From: Alkalimarinus sediminis
GTDB lineage: Bacteria > Pseudomonadota > Gammaproteobacteria > Pseudomonadales > Oleiphilaceae
Direction of reading: 5' to 3'
DNA length: 64,000 bases
Assembly (NCBI RefSeq): GCF_026427595.1
Contig: NZ_CP101527.1
Coordinates: forward strand, 2,575,501-2,639,500
The notes under the pieces are model-generated. The model worked only from the letters and a program-made list of their open reading frames with translations, did not search any database and was not told where the DNA came from. The position numbers and the translations under genes were made by a program. Shown one piece after another: positions 54,183 through 63,998 of the stretch. The stretch's first letter is position 1. Every line of letters begins with the position of its first letter.

Positions 54183-54210
54183 AAAAAACCGTGACTAAGC
54201 ACGGTTTTTT
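54183..54210 (-). terminator. Terminator of the tkt-epd-pgk-fba operon
   Basis: AAAAAACCGTG (54183-54193) and CACGGTTTTTT (54200-54210) form an 11-bp stem with loop ACTAAG. On the minus strand the hairpin ends in a T-run. It lies 23 bases after the fba stop and can work in both directions. Confidence 0.9.
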
Positions 54211-54233
54211 TCAGTAGTGAGTCACTAAAAAAA

Positions 54234-55283
54234 TTATAACTCACCTGACTCATAGCGTTTGAACATAACCTCTAGTGAGTCTGCTTTAATTTTACTAGCA
54301 TTTCCAGATGTACCAAATGCATCGTAACGCGCAATACAAATATCGGTCATCGCCTTAACAGATTCTTTAAGGTATTTGCGTGGGTCAAACTCTGCTGGGT
54401 TATTACCCATGAAGCGACGAATCGCACCAGTTGAAGCTAAACGAAGATCGGTATCAATGTTAACTTTACGAACGCCGTGCTTGATACCTTCAACAATTTG
54501 CTCAACAGGTACACCGTAAGTTTCTGGGATCTCCCCACCAAACTCGTTAATCACCGCTAACCAGTCTTGAGGCACAGATGATGAACCGTGCATAACAAGA
54601 TGAGTGTTTGGGATACGCGCGTGAATTGCCTTAATACGATCGATTGCCAAAATATCATCAGTAGGCGGGCGAGTGAACTTGTATGCACCATGGCTAGTAC
54701 CACATGCAATTGCAAGAGCATCAACACCGGTTTTTTCTACGAAGTCTGCAGCTTCTTCAGGGTCTGTCAGCATTTGCTCTGCAGTCAATGTGCCTTCTGC
54801 ACCAACGCCATCTTCTTCACCTGCTTGACCCGTTTCTAGAGAGCCTAAGCAACCCAACTCACCTTCTACTGATACACCACAAGCATGGGCCATATCAACG
54901 GTACGACGGGTTACATCAACATTGTACTCATAAGACGCAGGTGTTTTACCATCTTCCATTAATGAGCCGTCCATCATTACTGAGGAGAACCCCAACTGGA
55001 TCGAACGCTGGCAAATAGCAGGCGATGTACCGTGATCCTGATGCATACAAACAGGTATGTGCGGAAATTCTTCAATTGCTGCAAGAATTAGGTGTCTTAA
55101 GAAAGGTGCACCTGCATAGCTACGAGCACCTGCAGAGGCCTGAACAATAACGGGGCTATTAGTCTTGTCAGCAGCTTCCATAATGGCGCGCATTTGTTCA
55201 AGGTTGTTAACGTTAAACGCGGGTACGCCATATCCAAATTCTGCTGCGTGATCGAGCATCTGACGCATGCTAATAAGTGCCAT
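54234..55283 (-). CDS. fba: Class II fructose-1,6-bisphosphate aldolase
   Basis: This 349-residue Zn aldolase has zinc ligands in MHQDHGTSP and in the [11 protein letters not shown] and MHGSSSVPQ segments, and phosphate-site [15 protein letters not shown]. It closely follows Pseudomonas Fba ([19 protein letters not shown] start). The true start is ATG 55283, preceded by AAGGA; the frame extends to 55313. Last gene of tkt-epd-pgk-fba. It splits fructose-1,6-bisphosphate (gluconeogenic use likely when sugars are not imported). Terminator at 54183-54210. Confidence 0.95.
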   Translation of the reverse strand: MALISMRQMLDHAAEFGYGVPAFNVNNLEQMRAIMEAADKTNSPVIVQASAGARSYAGAPFLRHLILAAIEEFPHIPVCMHQDHGTSPAICQRSIQLGFSSVMMDGSLMEDGKTPASYEYNVDVTRRTVDMAHACGVSVEGELGCLGSLETGQAGEEDGVGAEGTLTAEQMLTDPEEAADFVEKTGVDALAIACGTSHGAYKFTRPPTDDILAIDRIKAIHARIPNTHLVMHGSSSVPQDWLAVINEFGGEIPETYGVPVEQIVEGIKHGVRKVNIDTDLRLASTGAIRRFMGNNPAEFDPRKYLKESVKAMTDICIARYDAFGTSGNASKIKADSLEVMFKRYESGEL

Positions 55284-55365
55284 GAGCTTTTCCTTTAATT
55301 TGTCTGTTTGCACGCAATGATACGCGCAAGATTAATTCAATGCTTTAAATTATATATGACTAAAA

Positions 55366-56529
55366 CTAATTAGTGCCGCGTTCTTCTAACATCGCTACAG
55401 CAGGTAGTGTTTTACCTTCTACGAACTCAAGAAACGCACCGCCTCCCGTTGAGATGTAAGACACTTTATCTGCAATTTCGTATTTATCAACTGCGGCTAG
55501 GGTATCACCACCACCAGCAATTGAGAAAGCGTCACTTTCGGCAATAGCCAACGAAAGTGCTTTTGTGCCTTCACCAAACTGGTCAAATTCAAAAACGCCT
55601 ACCGGGCCATTCCATATAATCGTTTTGGCTTCTTTTAGTGTCGCAGCCAATGTTTTAACAGAGTCTGGTCCGATATCAAAAATCATATCCTCTTCTGCTA
55701 CGTCACCCACAGCTTTAAGGGTTGCCTGGGCTGTTTCAGAAAACTCTTGGCCTACCACTACATCAGTCGGCACCGGCACTTCTACTTTTTCCATCAACGC
55801 TTTAGCATTAGGAATCAAATCATGCTCACACAGTGATTTCCCCACAGGGTGTCCTGCTGCCGCTAAGAAGGTATTTGCAATACCTCCGCCGACTATCATC
55901 TTGTCTACGACATCAGAAAGAGACTCGAGAACAGTTAATTTGGTCGACACTTTGGAACCACCCACAATAGCAACCAGTGGACGCTCAGGGTTATCCAGAG
56001 CTTTACCTAGTGCATCCAACTCTCCCGCCAGTAATGGGCCTGCACAAGCTACAGGTGCATACTTTCCAACTCCGTGGGTTGAAGCTTGAGCGCGGTGAGC
56101 AGTACCAAATGCATCCATTACATAGATATCACACAGCGCTGCATAAGCACGAGAAAGTGACTCATCATCTTTCTTCTCGCCTTTGTTAAAGCGAACATTT
56201 TCAAACAACACAACCTGACCGTCTTCTAGATCAACACCTTTCTGCCAATCTGCAACCACGGCTACATCCTGACCTAATAAACCTGAAAGGTGTTCGGCTA
56301 CTGGTTTTAATGAAAACTCTTCGGCAAACTCACCTTCAGTTGGTCGACCCAAATGTGTCATCAACATCACCTTTGCACCTGCTTCTACTGCCAATTTAAT
56401 CGTTGGCAAAGAAGCTCTGATACGTGCATCACTGGTAACTTTTCCATCTTTAACGGGGACGTTAAGGTCTTCACGGATCAATACTCGCTTTCCTGCAAGG
56501 TCAAGATCTGTCATTTTGATGATCGCCAT
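55366..56529 (-). CDS. pgk: Phosphoglycerate kinase
   Basis: This 387-residue enzyme has the N-terminal [17 protein letters not shown] and [12 protein letters not shown], and the C-terminal nucleotide site [14 protein letters not shown] with [12 protein letters not shown]-type residues ([12 protein letters not shown]). It interconverts 1,3-bisphosphoglycerate and 3-phosphoglycerate with ATP. It lies between epd and fba with short gaps (60 and 82 bases) in the conserved gammaproteobacterial order. Length matches E. coli Pgk (387). Confidence 0.95.
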   Translation of the reverse strand: MAIIKMTDLDLAGKRVLIREDLNVPVKDGKVTSDARIRASLPTIKLAVEAGAKVMLMTHLGRPTEGEFAEEFSLKPVAEHLSGLLGQDVAVVADWQKGVDLEDGQVVLFENVRFNKGEKKDDESLSRAYAALCDIYVMDAFGTAHRAQASTHGVGKYAPVACAGPLLAGELDALGKALDNPERPLVAIVGGSKVSTKLTVLESLSDVVDKMIVGGGIANTFLAAAGHPVGKSLCEHDLIPNAKALMEKVEVPVPTDVVVGQEFSETAQATLKAVGDVAEEDMIFDIGPDSVKTLAATLKEAKTIIWNGPVGVFEFDQFGEGTKALSLAIAESDAFSIAGGGDTLAAVDKYEIADKVSYISTGGGAFLEFVEGKTLPAVAMLEERGTN

Positions 56530-56589
56530 TATTTATCCTCATGTACTCTAATTTAAAACAGTATTTATAACGGTAGCTTAAAACAATAA

Positions 56590-57660
56590 TTAACGCTTGT
56601 TGGCAGAGTTCAACCATACCGATGCAACATCTAACATACGGTTAGCAAATCCCCACTCATTATCAAACCAAGTCAACACTTTAACCAATTTACCATCACT
56701 CACTTGAGTCTGACTGCCATCAACCACACCTGAACGAGAGTCATGATTAAAGTCAGAAGATGCCAATGGCTCTTCGGTAAAACCTAGTACGCCACTCAAC
56801 CCATTGAGGGAGGCCTCAGAGAGTATTTGGTTAACTTCTTGCGCTGTAGTGTTGCGGCCAACATTGATGGTTAAGTCGAGCAGTGAGACATTAATAGTGG
56901 GTACTCGAATCGCAACCGAACTAAAACGCCCCTCCATCTCGGGCAACAGTCGCTCAATCCCTTTTGCCAACCCTGTATCAACCGGCACAATATTGTGCAT
57001 AGCACTGCGAGTTCGTCGTAAGTCTTGATGATGATAAGCATCAATAGTCGGCTGATCATTCATTGCTGAATGAATCGTCGTGATGGTGCCTCTCTGAATA
57101 CCAAGCTTCTCATGCAGTACTTTTATGACAGGAACGATACAGTTTGTGGTACAAGAAGCATTAGAGACAATGCGATCTGAACTAGAAAGCGACTGATGAT
57201 TGATACCATAAACGATGGTTTTATCAACATTGGCGTCGGCAGGCTGTGAAAACAAAACTCTATCAGCACCTGCACTAATATGTGCCTCGGCACCTGACCT
57301 ATCACCAAATGCACCAGTGCACTCTAATACTAGGTCTACATCAAGAGCTTGCCAAGGGAGTTTAGCCGGGGAAGGTTGGCTAATAACCTCAATATGATCA
57401 TGATGTGCATCTTTTTCATAATCAACATGGCTATATCGACTACCGCTTTTGATGCATAAACGGCCTTGGTTTACATCCACCGAGCCAGAGAATCGTCCGT
57501 GAGTGGAGTCATAACGGGTTAGGTAGGCAATGGTGTCAATGTCCGACAGCTCATTAATAGCAACAACTTGAATATTCTCTCGGTATCCATTCTCATACAA
57601 CGCACGGAGCACACACTGCCCTATACGTCCATATCCATTTATCGCCACTCGGTATGACAT
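56590..57660 (-). CDS. epd: Erythrose-4-phosphate dehydrogenase (GAPDH-like)
   Basis: This 356-residue GAPDH-fold protein has NAD-binding INGYGRIGQCVLRA and catalytic Cys in SNASCTTNCI. TRYDSTHGRF resembles the Epd YDTSHGRF signature. Context (tkt-epd-pgk-fba) matches E. coli epd. It feeds pyridoxal phosphate synthesis by oxidising erythrose 4-phosphate; a glyceraldehyde-3-phosphate role is possible too. It is followed by pgk after 60 bases. The gap to tkt holds an inverted repeat pair. Confidence 0.88.
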   Translation of the reverse strand: MSYRVAINGYGRIGQCVLRALYENGYRENIQVVAINELSDIDTIAYLTRYDSTHGRFSGSVDVNQGRLCIKSGSRYSHVDYEKDAHHDHIEVISQPSPAKLPWQALDVDLVLECTGAFGDRSGAEAHISAGADRVLFSQPADANVDKTIVYGINHQSLSSSDRIVSNASCTTNCIVPVIKVLHEKLGIQRGTITTIHSAMNDQPTIDAYHHQDLRRTRSAMHNIVPVDTGLAKGIERLLPEMEGRFSSVAIRVPTINVSLLDLTINVGRNTTAQEVNQILSEASLNGLSGVLGFTEEPLASSDFNHDSRSGVVDGSQTQVSDGKLVKVLTWFDNEWGFANRMLDVASVWLNSANKR

Positions 57661-57723
57661 GTATTTACAACAACTCTTTATGTGGAACTTTGCACTACTA
57701 GTTAGTGCCTATCCCAAAATATC

Positions 57724-57800
57724 TGTCATTCCCGCGAAGGCGGGAATCCACAAATTCAAACTACCCTAAACAATGGATCCCCGCCTTCGCGAGGATGACA
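57724..57800. repeat. Inverted pair of the ATTCCCGC-type palindromic repeat
   Basis: TGTCATTCCCGCGAAGGCGGGAATCCA at 57724-57750 is answered by TGGATCCCCGCCTTCGCGAGGATGACA at 57774-57800. Each unit is itself a hairpin, and together they form a larger one. The pair lies in the tkt-epd spacer. It is the same unit as at 24351-24370. Confidence 0.85.
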
Positions 57801-57817
57801 ATAAGGTACGTTTACGT

Positions 57818-59812
57818 TTAAAGCAACTCTTCAGTTACCGCAACGATATTATCAACAGTAAAGCCAAACTCTGCATAGAGTTCATTTGCCGGAGCAGACT
57901 CACCGTAGGTAGACATACCGACGATACGCCCATCAAGACCCACGTACTTATACCAGAAGTCTTCGATACCCGCTTCAATGGCAACGCGAGCTGAAACCTC
58001 TAAAGGTAGTACTTGCTGCTTGTATTCTGCATCTTGGGCATCAAATACATCCGTAGAAGGCATCGATACAACGCGTACTTTAGTCCCTTTTTCACGAAGG
58101 ACATCGGCAGCGCTTTGAGCTAATCCTACTTCAGAACCGGTTGCGATTAAAATAACATCTGGCGTCCCTTCTGAATCAGACAGTATGTATCCTCCGCGAG
58201 CAATCAATGCAACCTGCTCGGCGCTACGCGCCTGATGTGGTAAACCTTGACGAGAGAAGATTAAAGAAGAAGGCCCTTCTTGACGCTGGATAGCCGACTT
58301 CCATGCAACCGCTGACTCAACCGTATCACATGGGCGCCATAGGTCCATATTCGGCGTATTTCTTAAACTAGCCATCTGCTCAACAGGCTGGTGAGTAGGA
58401 CCATCTTCACCCAGACCGATAGAATCGTGAGTATAAACATTGATCACACGCTGCTTCATTAATGCAGACATACGTACCGCATTACGCGCATATTCCATAA
58501 ACATTAAGAAGGTTGCACCGTAAGGAACAAACCCACCGTGTAATGCAATACCATTCATAATGGCTGACATACCGAACTCACGCACACCGTAGAATATATA
58601 GTTGCCTGATGCGTCGTCTTTCTCTAAGCCTTTACAGTCTTTCCAAAGCGTTAAGTTTGAACCCGCCAAATCAGCAGAACCACCTAATAACTCAGGCAAT
58701 AAAGGACCAAACGCATTCAATGTGTTTTGTGAGGCTTTTCGGCTAGCAACCGTTTCGCCTTTTTCCTGACATTCCTGAACATAGGCTTCAGCCTTGGCAG
58801 AGAAATCAGCAGGCAGTTCACCCTTCATTCGACGTTTTAACTCAGATGCCAACTCAGGGTAGGCAGCCTGATACGCAGCAAATGATTTATCCCATGCGGC
58901 TTCAGCTGCACTTCCTTTTTCTTTCGCATCCCAACCCGCGTAGATATCTTCAGGCACTTCAAATGAGCCATGAGTCCAGCCTAACTTTTCACGAGTTGCG
59001 GCGATTTCTTCAGCACCTAATGGAGCACCGTGACAGCCTTCAGTACCTTCTTTATTCGGAGAACCAAAGCCAATAACGGTTTTACAACAAATAAGTGTTG
59101 GCTGAGTAGTATTTGCTTTTGCTTGTGCGATAGCATCACGAATAGCATCGGAGTCATGACCATCAACCGCCGGGATAACCTGCCAACCGTAAGATTCAAA
59201 ACGTGCTGGCGTGTCGTCGGTAAACCAACCCTCTACTTCACCGTCAATTGAGATGCCGTTATCGTCGTAAAATGCAATTAGTTTACCTAGACCCAGCGTA
59301 CCGGCCAAAGAGCTGACTTCATGGGAGATACCTTCCATTAAACAGCCATCACCTAAAAAGACGTAAGTGTTGTGATCGATAACCTCATGGCCGTCACGAT
59401 TAAATTGTGCCGCTAATGATTTTTCGGCAATCGCCATACCAACAGCGTTTGCAATACCCTGGCCTAGCGGTCCAGTGGTTGTCTCCACGCCTGGGGTATA
59501 ACCGTATTCTGGGTGTCCTGGGGTTTTTGAGTGTAACTGTCTGAAGTTCTTGAGATCATCAATACTCAAATCATAGCCGGTAAGATGCAGCAAAGAGTAG
59601 ATAAGCATTGAGCCGTGACCATTAGATAGAATAAAACGGTCACGGTTTGTCCACTCAGGATTGGCTGGATTATGAGTCATGTGGTCATTCCACAAGACTT
59701 CTGCTATATCGGCCATCCCCATCGGAGCACCAGGGTGCCCAGAATTGGCTTTTTGAACAGCATCCATACTGAGTGCACGAATTGCGTTTGCTAGATCTCT
59801 ACGAGATGGCAT
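57818..59812 (-). CDS. tkt: Transketolase
   Basis: This 664-residue thiamine-diphosphate enzyme has [20 protein letters not shown] at the start, substrate/cofactor-region motifs [19 protein letters not shown] and [14 protein letters not shown], and HTPGHPEYG-like [15 protein letters not shown]. The second domain has [19 protein letters not shown]. It moves two-carbon units in the pentose phosphate pathway. The start at 59812 follows GGAG by 8 bases; the frame extends to 59896. First gene of the operon, with an intergenic palindrome pair before epd. Confidence 0.95.
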   Translation of the reverse strand: MPSRRDLANAIRALSMDAVQKANSGHPGAPMGMADIAEVLWNDHMTHNPANPEWTNRDRFILSNGHGSMLIYSLLHLTGYDLSIDDLKNFRQLHSKTPGHPEYGYTPGVETTTGPLGQGIANAVGMAIAEKSLAAQFNRDGHEVIDHNTYVFLGDGCLMEGISHEVSSLAGTLGLGKLIAFYDDNGISIDGEVEGWFTDDTPARFESYGWQVIPAVDGHDSDAIRDAIAQAKANTTQPTLICCKTVIGFGSPNKEGTEGCHGAPLGAEEIAATREKLGWTHGSFEVPEDIYAGWDAKEKGSAAEAAWDKSFAAYQAAYPELASELKRRMKGELPADFSAKAEAYVQECQEKGETVASRKASQNTLNAFGPLLPELLGGSADLAGSNLTLWKDCKGLEKDDASGNYIFYGVREFGMSAIMNGIALHGGFVPYGATFLMFMEYARNAVRMSALMKQRVINVYTHDSIGLGEDGPTHQPVEQMASLRNTPNMDLWRPCDTVESAVAWKSAIQRQEGPSSLIFSRQGLPHQARSAEQVALIARGGYILSDSEGTPDVILIATGSEVGLAQSAADVLREKGTKVRVVSMPSTDVFDAQDAEYKQQVLPLEVSARVAIEAGIEDFWYKYVGLDGRIVGMSTYGESAPANELYAEFGFTVDNIVAVTEELL

Positions 59813-60159
59813 TAAATTGTCTCCCACCGACAGTTTAAAATGTTTGAACATTTCAGCGACGGAAACTAGCGCTCGCAGCCGCCTTAGAATGCACAATAAA
59901 AAAAGGCGGTTATTTTCCCTTATATAAGGCTAAGGAGCAACTTTATTGGGTTTTAATTCGTAACAAGTCGGTATATGTGAATACTGCATCTACCAGCAAA
60001 TTGATAAACGCCATACATTGCACTGAGTTATGAGTGTCATAAAAGGAAATCTGAGCATTCGAATTGAAGAATTATTGGTGCAATTAATGACAATGAAATA
60101 TAATCCTCCTGCGCATTGAAGCGCTAACTATACCTCACTATTTGAAAAGGAATTTCATC

Positions 60160-60459
60160 ATGAGAAGACGCATGCTACTTTCGTCTATTATTTTTAGTCT
60201 ATCACTATTCACGTCGTCTAACCTTTTAGCTTCAGAAAATGCAGTTAGCATTAGCAAGCAAGAGACCTTAAAGACTCTGCTAGTCAAACTCTCTGGTAAA
60301 AACATCACCCTAAAGCTTGAATCAGGCCAAGAACTCACGGGTCAACTGAGCTCTGTAGGCCAGCACTTGGTTGAGCTAAACACGCTTCAAGGGCGCGAAT
60401 TCTTTAATGCCATCATAATGCTAGACGGCATTGACGGCGTCATTATCAGGAATCGATAA
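60160..60459 (+). CDS. Small secreted protein with Sm-like beta pattern
   Basis: This 99-residue protein has a signal peptide (MRRRMLLSSIIFSLSLFTSSNLLA, cleavage before SENA). A mature domain follows with KNITLKLESGQELTGQLSSV, LVELNTLQGREFFNAIIML and IDGVIIRNR. This spacing of two strand-rich blocks with a glycine turn resembles an Sm/Lsm-type beta barrel, but in the periplasm it cannot be assumed to bind RNA. The start ATG 60160 follows AAGGA by about 9 bases; the TTG at 60142 is rejected. Family not named with certainty. Confidence 0.6.
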   Translation: MRRRMLLSSIIFSLSLFTSSNLLASENAVSISKQETLKTLLVKLSGKNITLKLESGQELTGQLSSVGQHLVELNTLQGREFFNAIIMLDGIDGVIIRNR

Positions 60460-60559
60460 CCTTTATTTAGGTGCCGCACCTCCTGCACTCTTGCTGCACG
60501 AATCAAAGTGACAGGAGGGAGCTGTAATGGTTCCGGTAAAACCCATTAAATGTTTTATA

Positions 60560-60583
60560 AAGCAACTCAGGGCTGAGTTGCTT
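60560..60583. terminator. Hairpin after the secreted small-protein gene
   Basis: AAGCAACTCAG and CTGAGTTGCTT are perfect 11-bp arms separated by two bases (effectively a 4-base loop). No T-run follows. It lies between two same-strand genes, so it may attenuate or process the transcript. Confidence 0.5.
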
Positions 60584-60609
60584 CCTCTTATCTATTCAAG
60601 GAATGAAGA

Positions 60610-61344
60610 ATGAAATCAATACGAAATGTAAACATAGTATCTGCTATAGCGTTAAGTGTATCCATATCTGGATGCAGCAATAACCACGCTGAGGGGTTGT
60701 CTTCATCTGGAGACCAGCAGCAATTTGAATTCAACCAGTGCAATATCAGCTTCAATGAACAGCCGTTAACCTTAGGCAACTCAATAAGCGAATGGAACCA
60801 AACCTTAGGCAAGCATGATCGTATTACGCTTAACCAGGCCACACCTCCTGCTAACGTTTATATTTATGATAATCACGGCGTTGTTCTAACATCAAACTCT
60901 GATGTCATTTCTGCCATCACCCTGTTTTACCCTCCGGTGTCAGATCTCAAATATCAAACACAAGCACTATTAAAGCAATTTACCAAAGCATTACAGGACC
61001 CCGACTTTAAATACGACGAAATTATGGATAAAGCCTTCTATCAAGAAAACGTAAAGTCAATAGAAGCAGGGCTAAGTTTATTTCCCGAACACCCCTTCCA
61101 AAAGACCCTTTTATTAGACGGCCTTTCCATTGACCCTGATACATCTATGGAATCAATTAACAATAGTCGCCTACCTGACCGCGCAAACATCCCTTTGTTT
61201 AAAAACCAGAACGACCTAAGGGTCACTTATAAACTTGACTGCCCAAATGGACCACAAGAACTAGTCTTTTTTACAGCCCCCGGCGCCCCTAAAAAAATAG
61301 TAAGCGTCAGCATGCGCCTGCACACCAATGACAGGCAGCCTTAG
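60610..61344 (+). CDS. Lipoprotein of unknown function
   Basis: This 244-residue protein has lipobox SISGC (cleavage before CSNNHA). The N-terminal region of the mature protein (NEQPLTLGNSISEWNQTLGK) resembles the DUF7738-type opening seen in some gammaproteobacterial lipoproteins. There are two further Cys (QCNI and DCPN). No enzyme motif. It is followed after 66 bases by the first SUMF1-like lipoprotein, so a small envelope operon is possible. Function unknown. Confidence 0.7.
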   Translation: MKSIRNVNIVSAIALSVSISGCSNNHAEGLSSSGDQQQFEFNQCNISFNEQPLTLGNSISEWNQTLGKHDRITLNQATPPANVYIYDNHGVVLTSNSDVISAITLFYPPVSDLKYQTQALLKQFTKALQDPDFKYDEIMDKAFYQENVKSIEAGLSLFPEHPFQKTLLLDGLSIDPDTSMESINNSRLPDRANIPLFKNQNDLRVTYKLDCPNGPQELVFFTAPGAPKKIVSVSMRLHTNDRQP

Positions 61345-61410
61345 GTCTATGGTTTTAACTATATGCAGCAACCATTGAAACCGGATTTCAATTGATTAAG
61401 GAATACATGG

Positions 61411-62271
61411 ATGAATACCGCCTTCAAAGCCATCACATTGCTAGCAACAACGCTCGTCACCGCCTGCACCTCCACCGAAGATAAAGTGAATGACCTACTA
61501 GAGCGTCATATGAATGCGTTTGTGTTTGTTGAAGGCGGCTCATTTATGATGGGAAACCCCGGCTTAGGTTGGGCTTTAGGCGCTGATTCTTACCCTGCCC
61601 ACAAGGTGACTTTGGATAGTTTTTCTATTCAGAAGTATGAAGTGACTCAGGGGGATATGGATTTGTTTATGGAGGTGACGGGGTATGCTTATTTTGATGA
61701 TTACTACGAAAAAAACAAAAGTAAGTATCAGAATAGGTTTTCCGTCGAGTTACCTGCGCCTGCCGCATGGGCTGACGCTAGGGCGTTTTGCCTATGGCTC
61801 GGCGAAATAGGTAACAGAACAATAGACCTACCCACCGAAGCCCAATGGGAATACGCCGCCCGATCCCGAGGTCAAATGTATCGCTTTGCCACCGATACAG
61901 GTGAAGCGGTTGCAGACATTAACATGGCTCAAGAAGCCAAAAAGGGTATTTTCGACCAAAGCGCCCTGCCAAAAGCACCTGGAAGCTACCCCCCAAATCC
62001 TTTGGGCTTATATGATATGTCTGGAAACGCTGCCGAGTGGGTCTTAGATAATTATCAGCCAGACTATTATAAGTACTCACCAGAGCACAATCCCAAAGGC
62101 CCAGATACAGCTAAGACAAGTGGCCTTAAAGGTGATCCAACCGACCACCATAAAGTTTCTCGCGGTGGTCGTTTTTATGATTTCTGGGGCAATACAACTG
62201 TATCTCGCCTAGATAAACCTCAAGAATTAATGGGATTGGATACTGGGTTTAGGTGTGTTATGCAAAACTAA
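61411..62271 (+). CDS. SUMF1/FGE-like lipoprotein, copy 1
   Basis: This 286-residue protein has lipobox VTAC (cleavage before CTSTED) and a formylglycine-generating-enzyme-like fold. Family motifs include FVEGGSFMMGNPG, LPTEAQWEYAARS, GLYDMSGNAAEW, RGGRFYDFWGNT and GFRCVM. The catalytic Cys pair of true FGE is not present in the RGG region (RGGRFYDFWGNTTVSR), so sulfatase activation is unlikely. Binding or structural use is more probable. A near-identical paralog lies 1249 bases downstream. An AAGGA ribosome site precedes the start. Confidence 0.83.
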   Translation: MNTAFKAITLLATTLVTACTSTEDKVNDLLERHMNAFVFVEGGSFMMGNPGLGWALGADSYPAHKVTLDSFSIQKYEVTQGDMDLFMEVTGYAYFDDYYEKNKSKYQNRFSVELPAPAAWADARAFCLWLGEIGNRTIDLPTEAQWEYAARSRGQMYRFATDTGEAVADINMAQEAKKGIFDQSALPKAPGSYPPNPLGLYDMSGNAAEWVLDNYQPDYYKYSPEHNPKGPDTAKTSGLKGDPTDHHKVSRGGRFYDFWGNTTVSRLDKPQELMGLDTGFRCVMQN

Positions 62272-62406
62272 CTACCTTCATTCAAGGCTAAGGTAGAATG
62301 ATCCGGCTCTATTTTTAAGCCAATTCCGTGCTCTAGTTTTTTGCTTTGACTGAAATAACAAATCATCAAATATAAAAAGGTGTCAGATCTATTTTTTGAA
62401 GTACCC

Positions 62407-62506
62407 GTAGCCGTGATGCAGCGCAGCGGAATCAAGGGGCCTGTCACACTGAAACCACAAATAACCCAACCCTGATTACAGTCGTACCTCCTTTCATCAA
62501 GGCTAC
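62407..62506. repeat. Dispersed palindromic intergenic repeat, copy 3
   Basis: Begins GTAGCCGTGATGCAGCGCAGCGG and ends CATCAAGGCTAC, matching copies at 8252-8376 and 8411-8509. It lies in the 388-base gap between the two SUMF1-like genes. A short frame (62268-62522, minus) over it is not a gene. The left arm carries GCAGCGCAGCGG, mirroring the right-arm CGCTTCGCTGC of copies 1 and 2. Confidence 0.85.
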
Positions 62507-62659
62507 AACTTATCATATACACTTACACTCCAAGTCATGTCAAAAATCACGGGGCAATACGCTAACATCCCCCAATTACTTTTTCATCCTCGTTCACTTA
62601 CCTGTTATAATTTCCCCGCCAAATTGAAAAAGGATTTCAATTAATCAAGGAATACATGG

Positions 62660-63520
62660 ATGAACGCTCCTCTCAGAACCATTGCATTACTATCAACCAT
62701 AACCCTCACCGCTTGCACCTCCACCGAAGACAAAGTGAATGACCTACTTGAGCGTCATATGAATGCGTTTGTGTTTGTTGAAGGCGGCTCATTTATGATG
62801 GGAAACCCCGGCTTAGGTTGGGCTTTAGGCGCTGATTCTTACCCTGCCCACAAGGTTACTTTGGATAGTTTTTCTATTCAGAAGTATGAAGTGACTCAGG
62901 GGGATATGGATTTGTTTATGGAGGTGACGGGGTACTCATCTAGTTATGAGCTTTATAATCAAACTCGAGATATGGCTGCCGACAGATTCTCTAAAGAACT
63001 ACCAGCGGTTGTGACTTGGGATGATGCCATCGCTTTTTGTAATTGGATAGGTAGCAGCACTGAAACCGATGTAGACCTTCCTACAGAAGCTCAATGGGAG
63101 TACGCAGCTCGATCACGAGGACAAATGTATCGCTTTGCGACGGATACAGGTGAAGCAGTTGCAGACATCAACATGGCTCCAGCATCAAAGTTAGAGTTCA
63201 TCAATCCAAAATCTCTGCCCCACCCCCCTGGGCAGTTCCCCGCAAACCCTTTAGGGTTATATGATATGTCTGGCAATGCCATCGAATGGATATCAGACAA
63301 CTATCAACCAGACTTTTACTTATATTCACCGGAACACAACCCCAAAGGCCCTGATAGAGGAAAAGAACATGACCCTACACAAACACATATCCACCCGCAA
63401 AAAGTCATGCGAGGCGGGAGGTTTTATGACTTTTGGGGCAACACAACCGTTTCTCGTATGAGCGGGCCAAAAAACCTCTTAGGACTAGACACAGGATTTA
63501 GGTGTATGAAAAAAGATTAG
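62660..63520 (+). CDS. SUMF1/FGE-like lipoprotein, copy 2
   Basis: This 286-residue tandem paralog of the gene at 61411 has lipobox LTAC. Residues 19-92 are the same as in copy 1, then there is a different middle (SSYELYNQTRDMAAD), a shared block ending DINMA, and a different C-terminal third. FGE catalytic Cys are again absent (RGGRFYDFWGNTTVSR). The ~33 bases before the start (GGATTTCAATT..AAGGAATACATGG) are also shared with copy 1. Outer-membrane or periplasmic; ligand unknown. Confidence 0.83.
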   Translation: MNAPLRTIALLSTITLTACTSTEDKVNDLLERHMNAFVFVEGGSFMMGNPGLGWALGADSYPAHKVTLDSFSIQKYEVTQGDMDLFMEVTGYSSSYELYNQTRDMAADRFSKELPAVVTWDDAIAFCNWIGSSTETDVDLPTEAQWEYAARSRGQMYRFATDTGEAVADINMAPASKLEFINPKSLPHPPGQFPANPLGLYDMSGNAIEWISDNYQPDFYLYSPEHNPKGPDRGKEHDPTQTHIHPQKVMRGGRFYDFWGNTTVSRMSGPKNLLGLDTGFRCMKKD

Positions 63521-63527
63521 TCTGCGA

Positions 63528-63998
63528 TTATTCTAAAACATCATAAGCGCCCCCTCTATTTTGAAGCCAGATACGAGCCTTGTTTTTTTGTTTAGATTGA
63601 AAAAGTAGGTGATCAAAGATTCTTTTAAAACTCTTAATTAGTATATCTGAGCGTCCTTTACTCTCTGATTCCCCCATCAAACGCAGGACTTCTATAAGCT
63701 CTCTTTCAGAGCAGATACTTTCTAGTAACTTCATGCAGGCTGAAGCTTGCAGCTCATCATCATCAAACGAAAAACTACCTACTTCAAAAAGGTATGTCTT
63801 GGAAATTCGATTTAATACTCTGGACTTTGCTATTGGAGTCATGCCGGAGACTATTTCAGCTCCAGTCAATATTCTTCGACACTCATTTTTAACAGCTTTT
63901 TGAGCCATAGAAACCTTTTTCCAATAAGTTGCGAATTCTAACTCAGTCATCGACACTATTGACTCAAGCGTTTTATCTAAATTTAAGTACAACTCCAT
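63528..63998 (-). CDS. Unknown protein near the right edge
   Basis: This 156-residue reading from ATG 63996-63998 may start further right, beyond the window. It is helical, charged, and has no signal peptide. Motifs such as LLESICSERELIEVLRLMGE are not assigned to a family. It converges with the second SUMF1-like gene (gap 7 bases). No function suggested. Confidence 0.5.
   Translation of the reverse strand: MELYLNLDKTLESIVSMTELEFATYWKKVSMAQKAVKNECRRILTGAEIVSGMTPIAKSRVLNRISKTYLFEVGSFSFDDDELQASACMKLLESICSERELIEVLRLMGESESKGRSDILIKSFKRIFDHLLFQSKQKNKARIWLQNRGGAYDVLE

Noticed and set aside
62268-62522. 84-codon minus-strand frame between the SUMF1-like genes
   Set aside because: It lies over the palindromic repeat and has no recognisable start signal.
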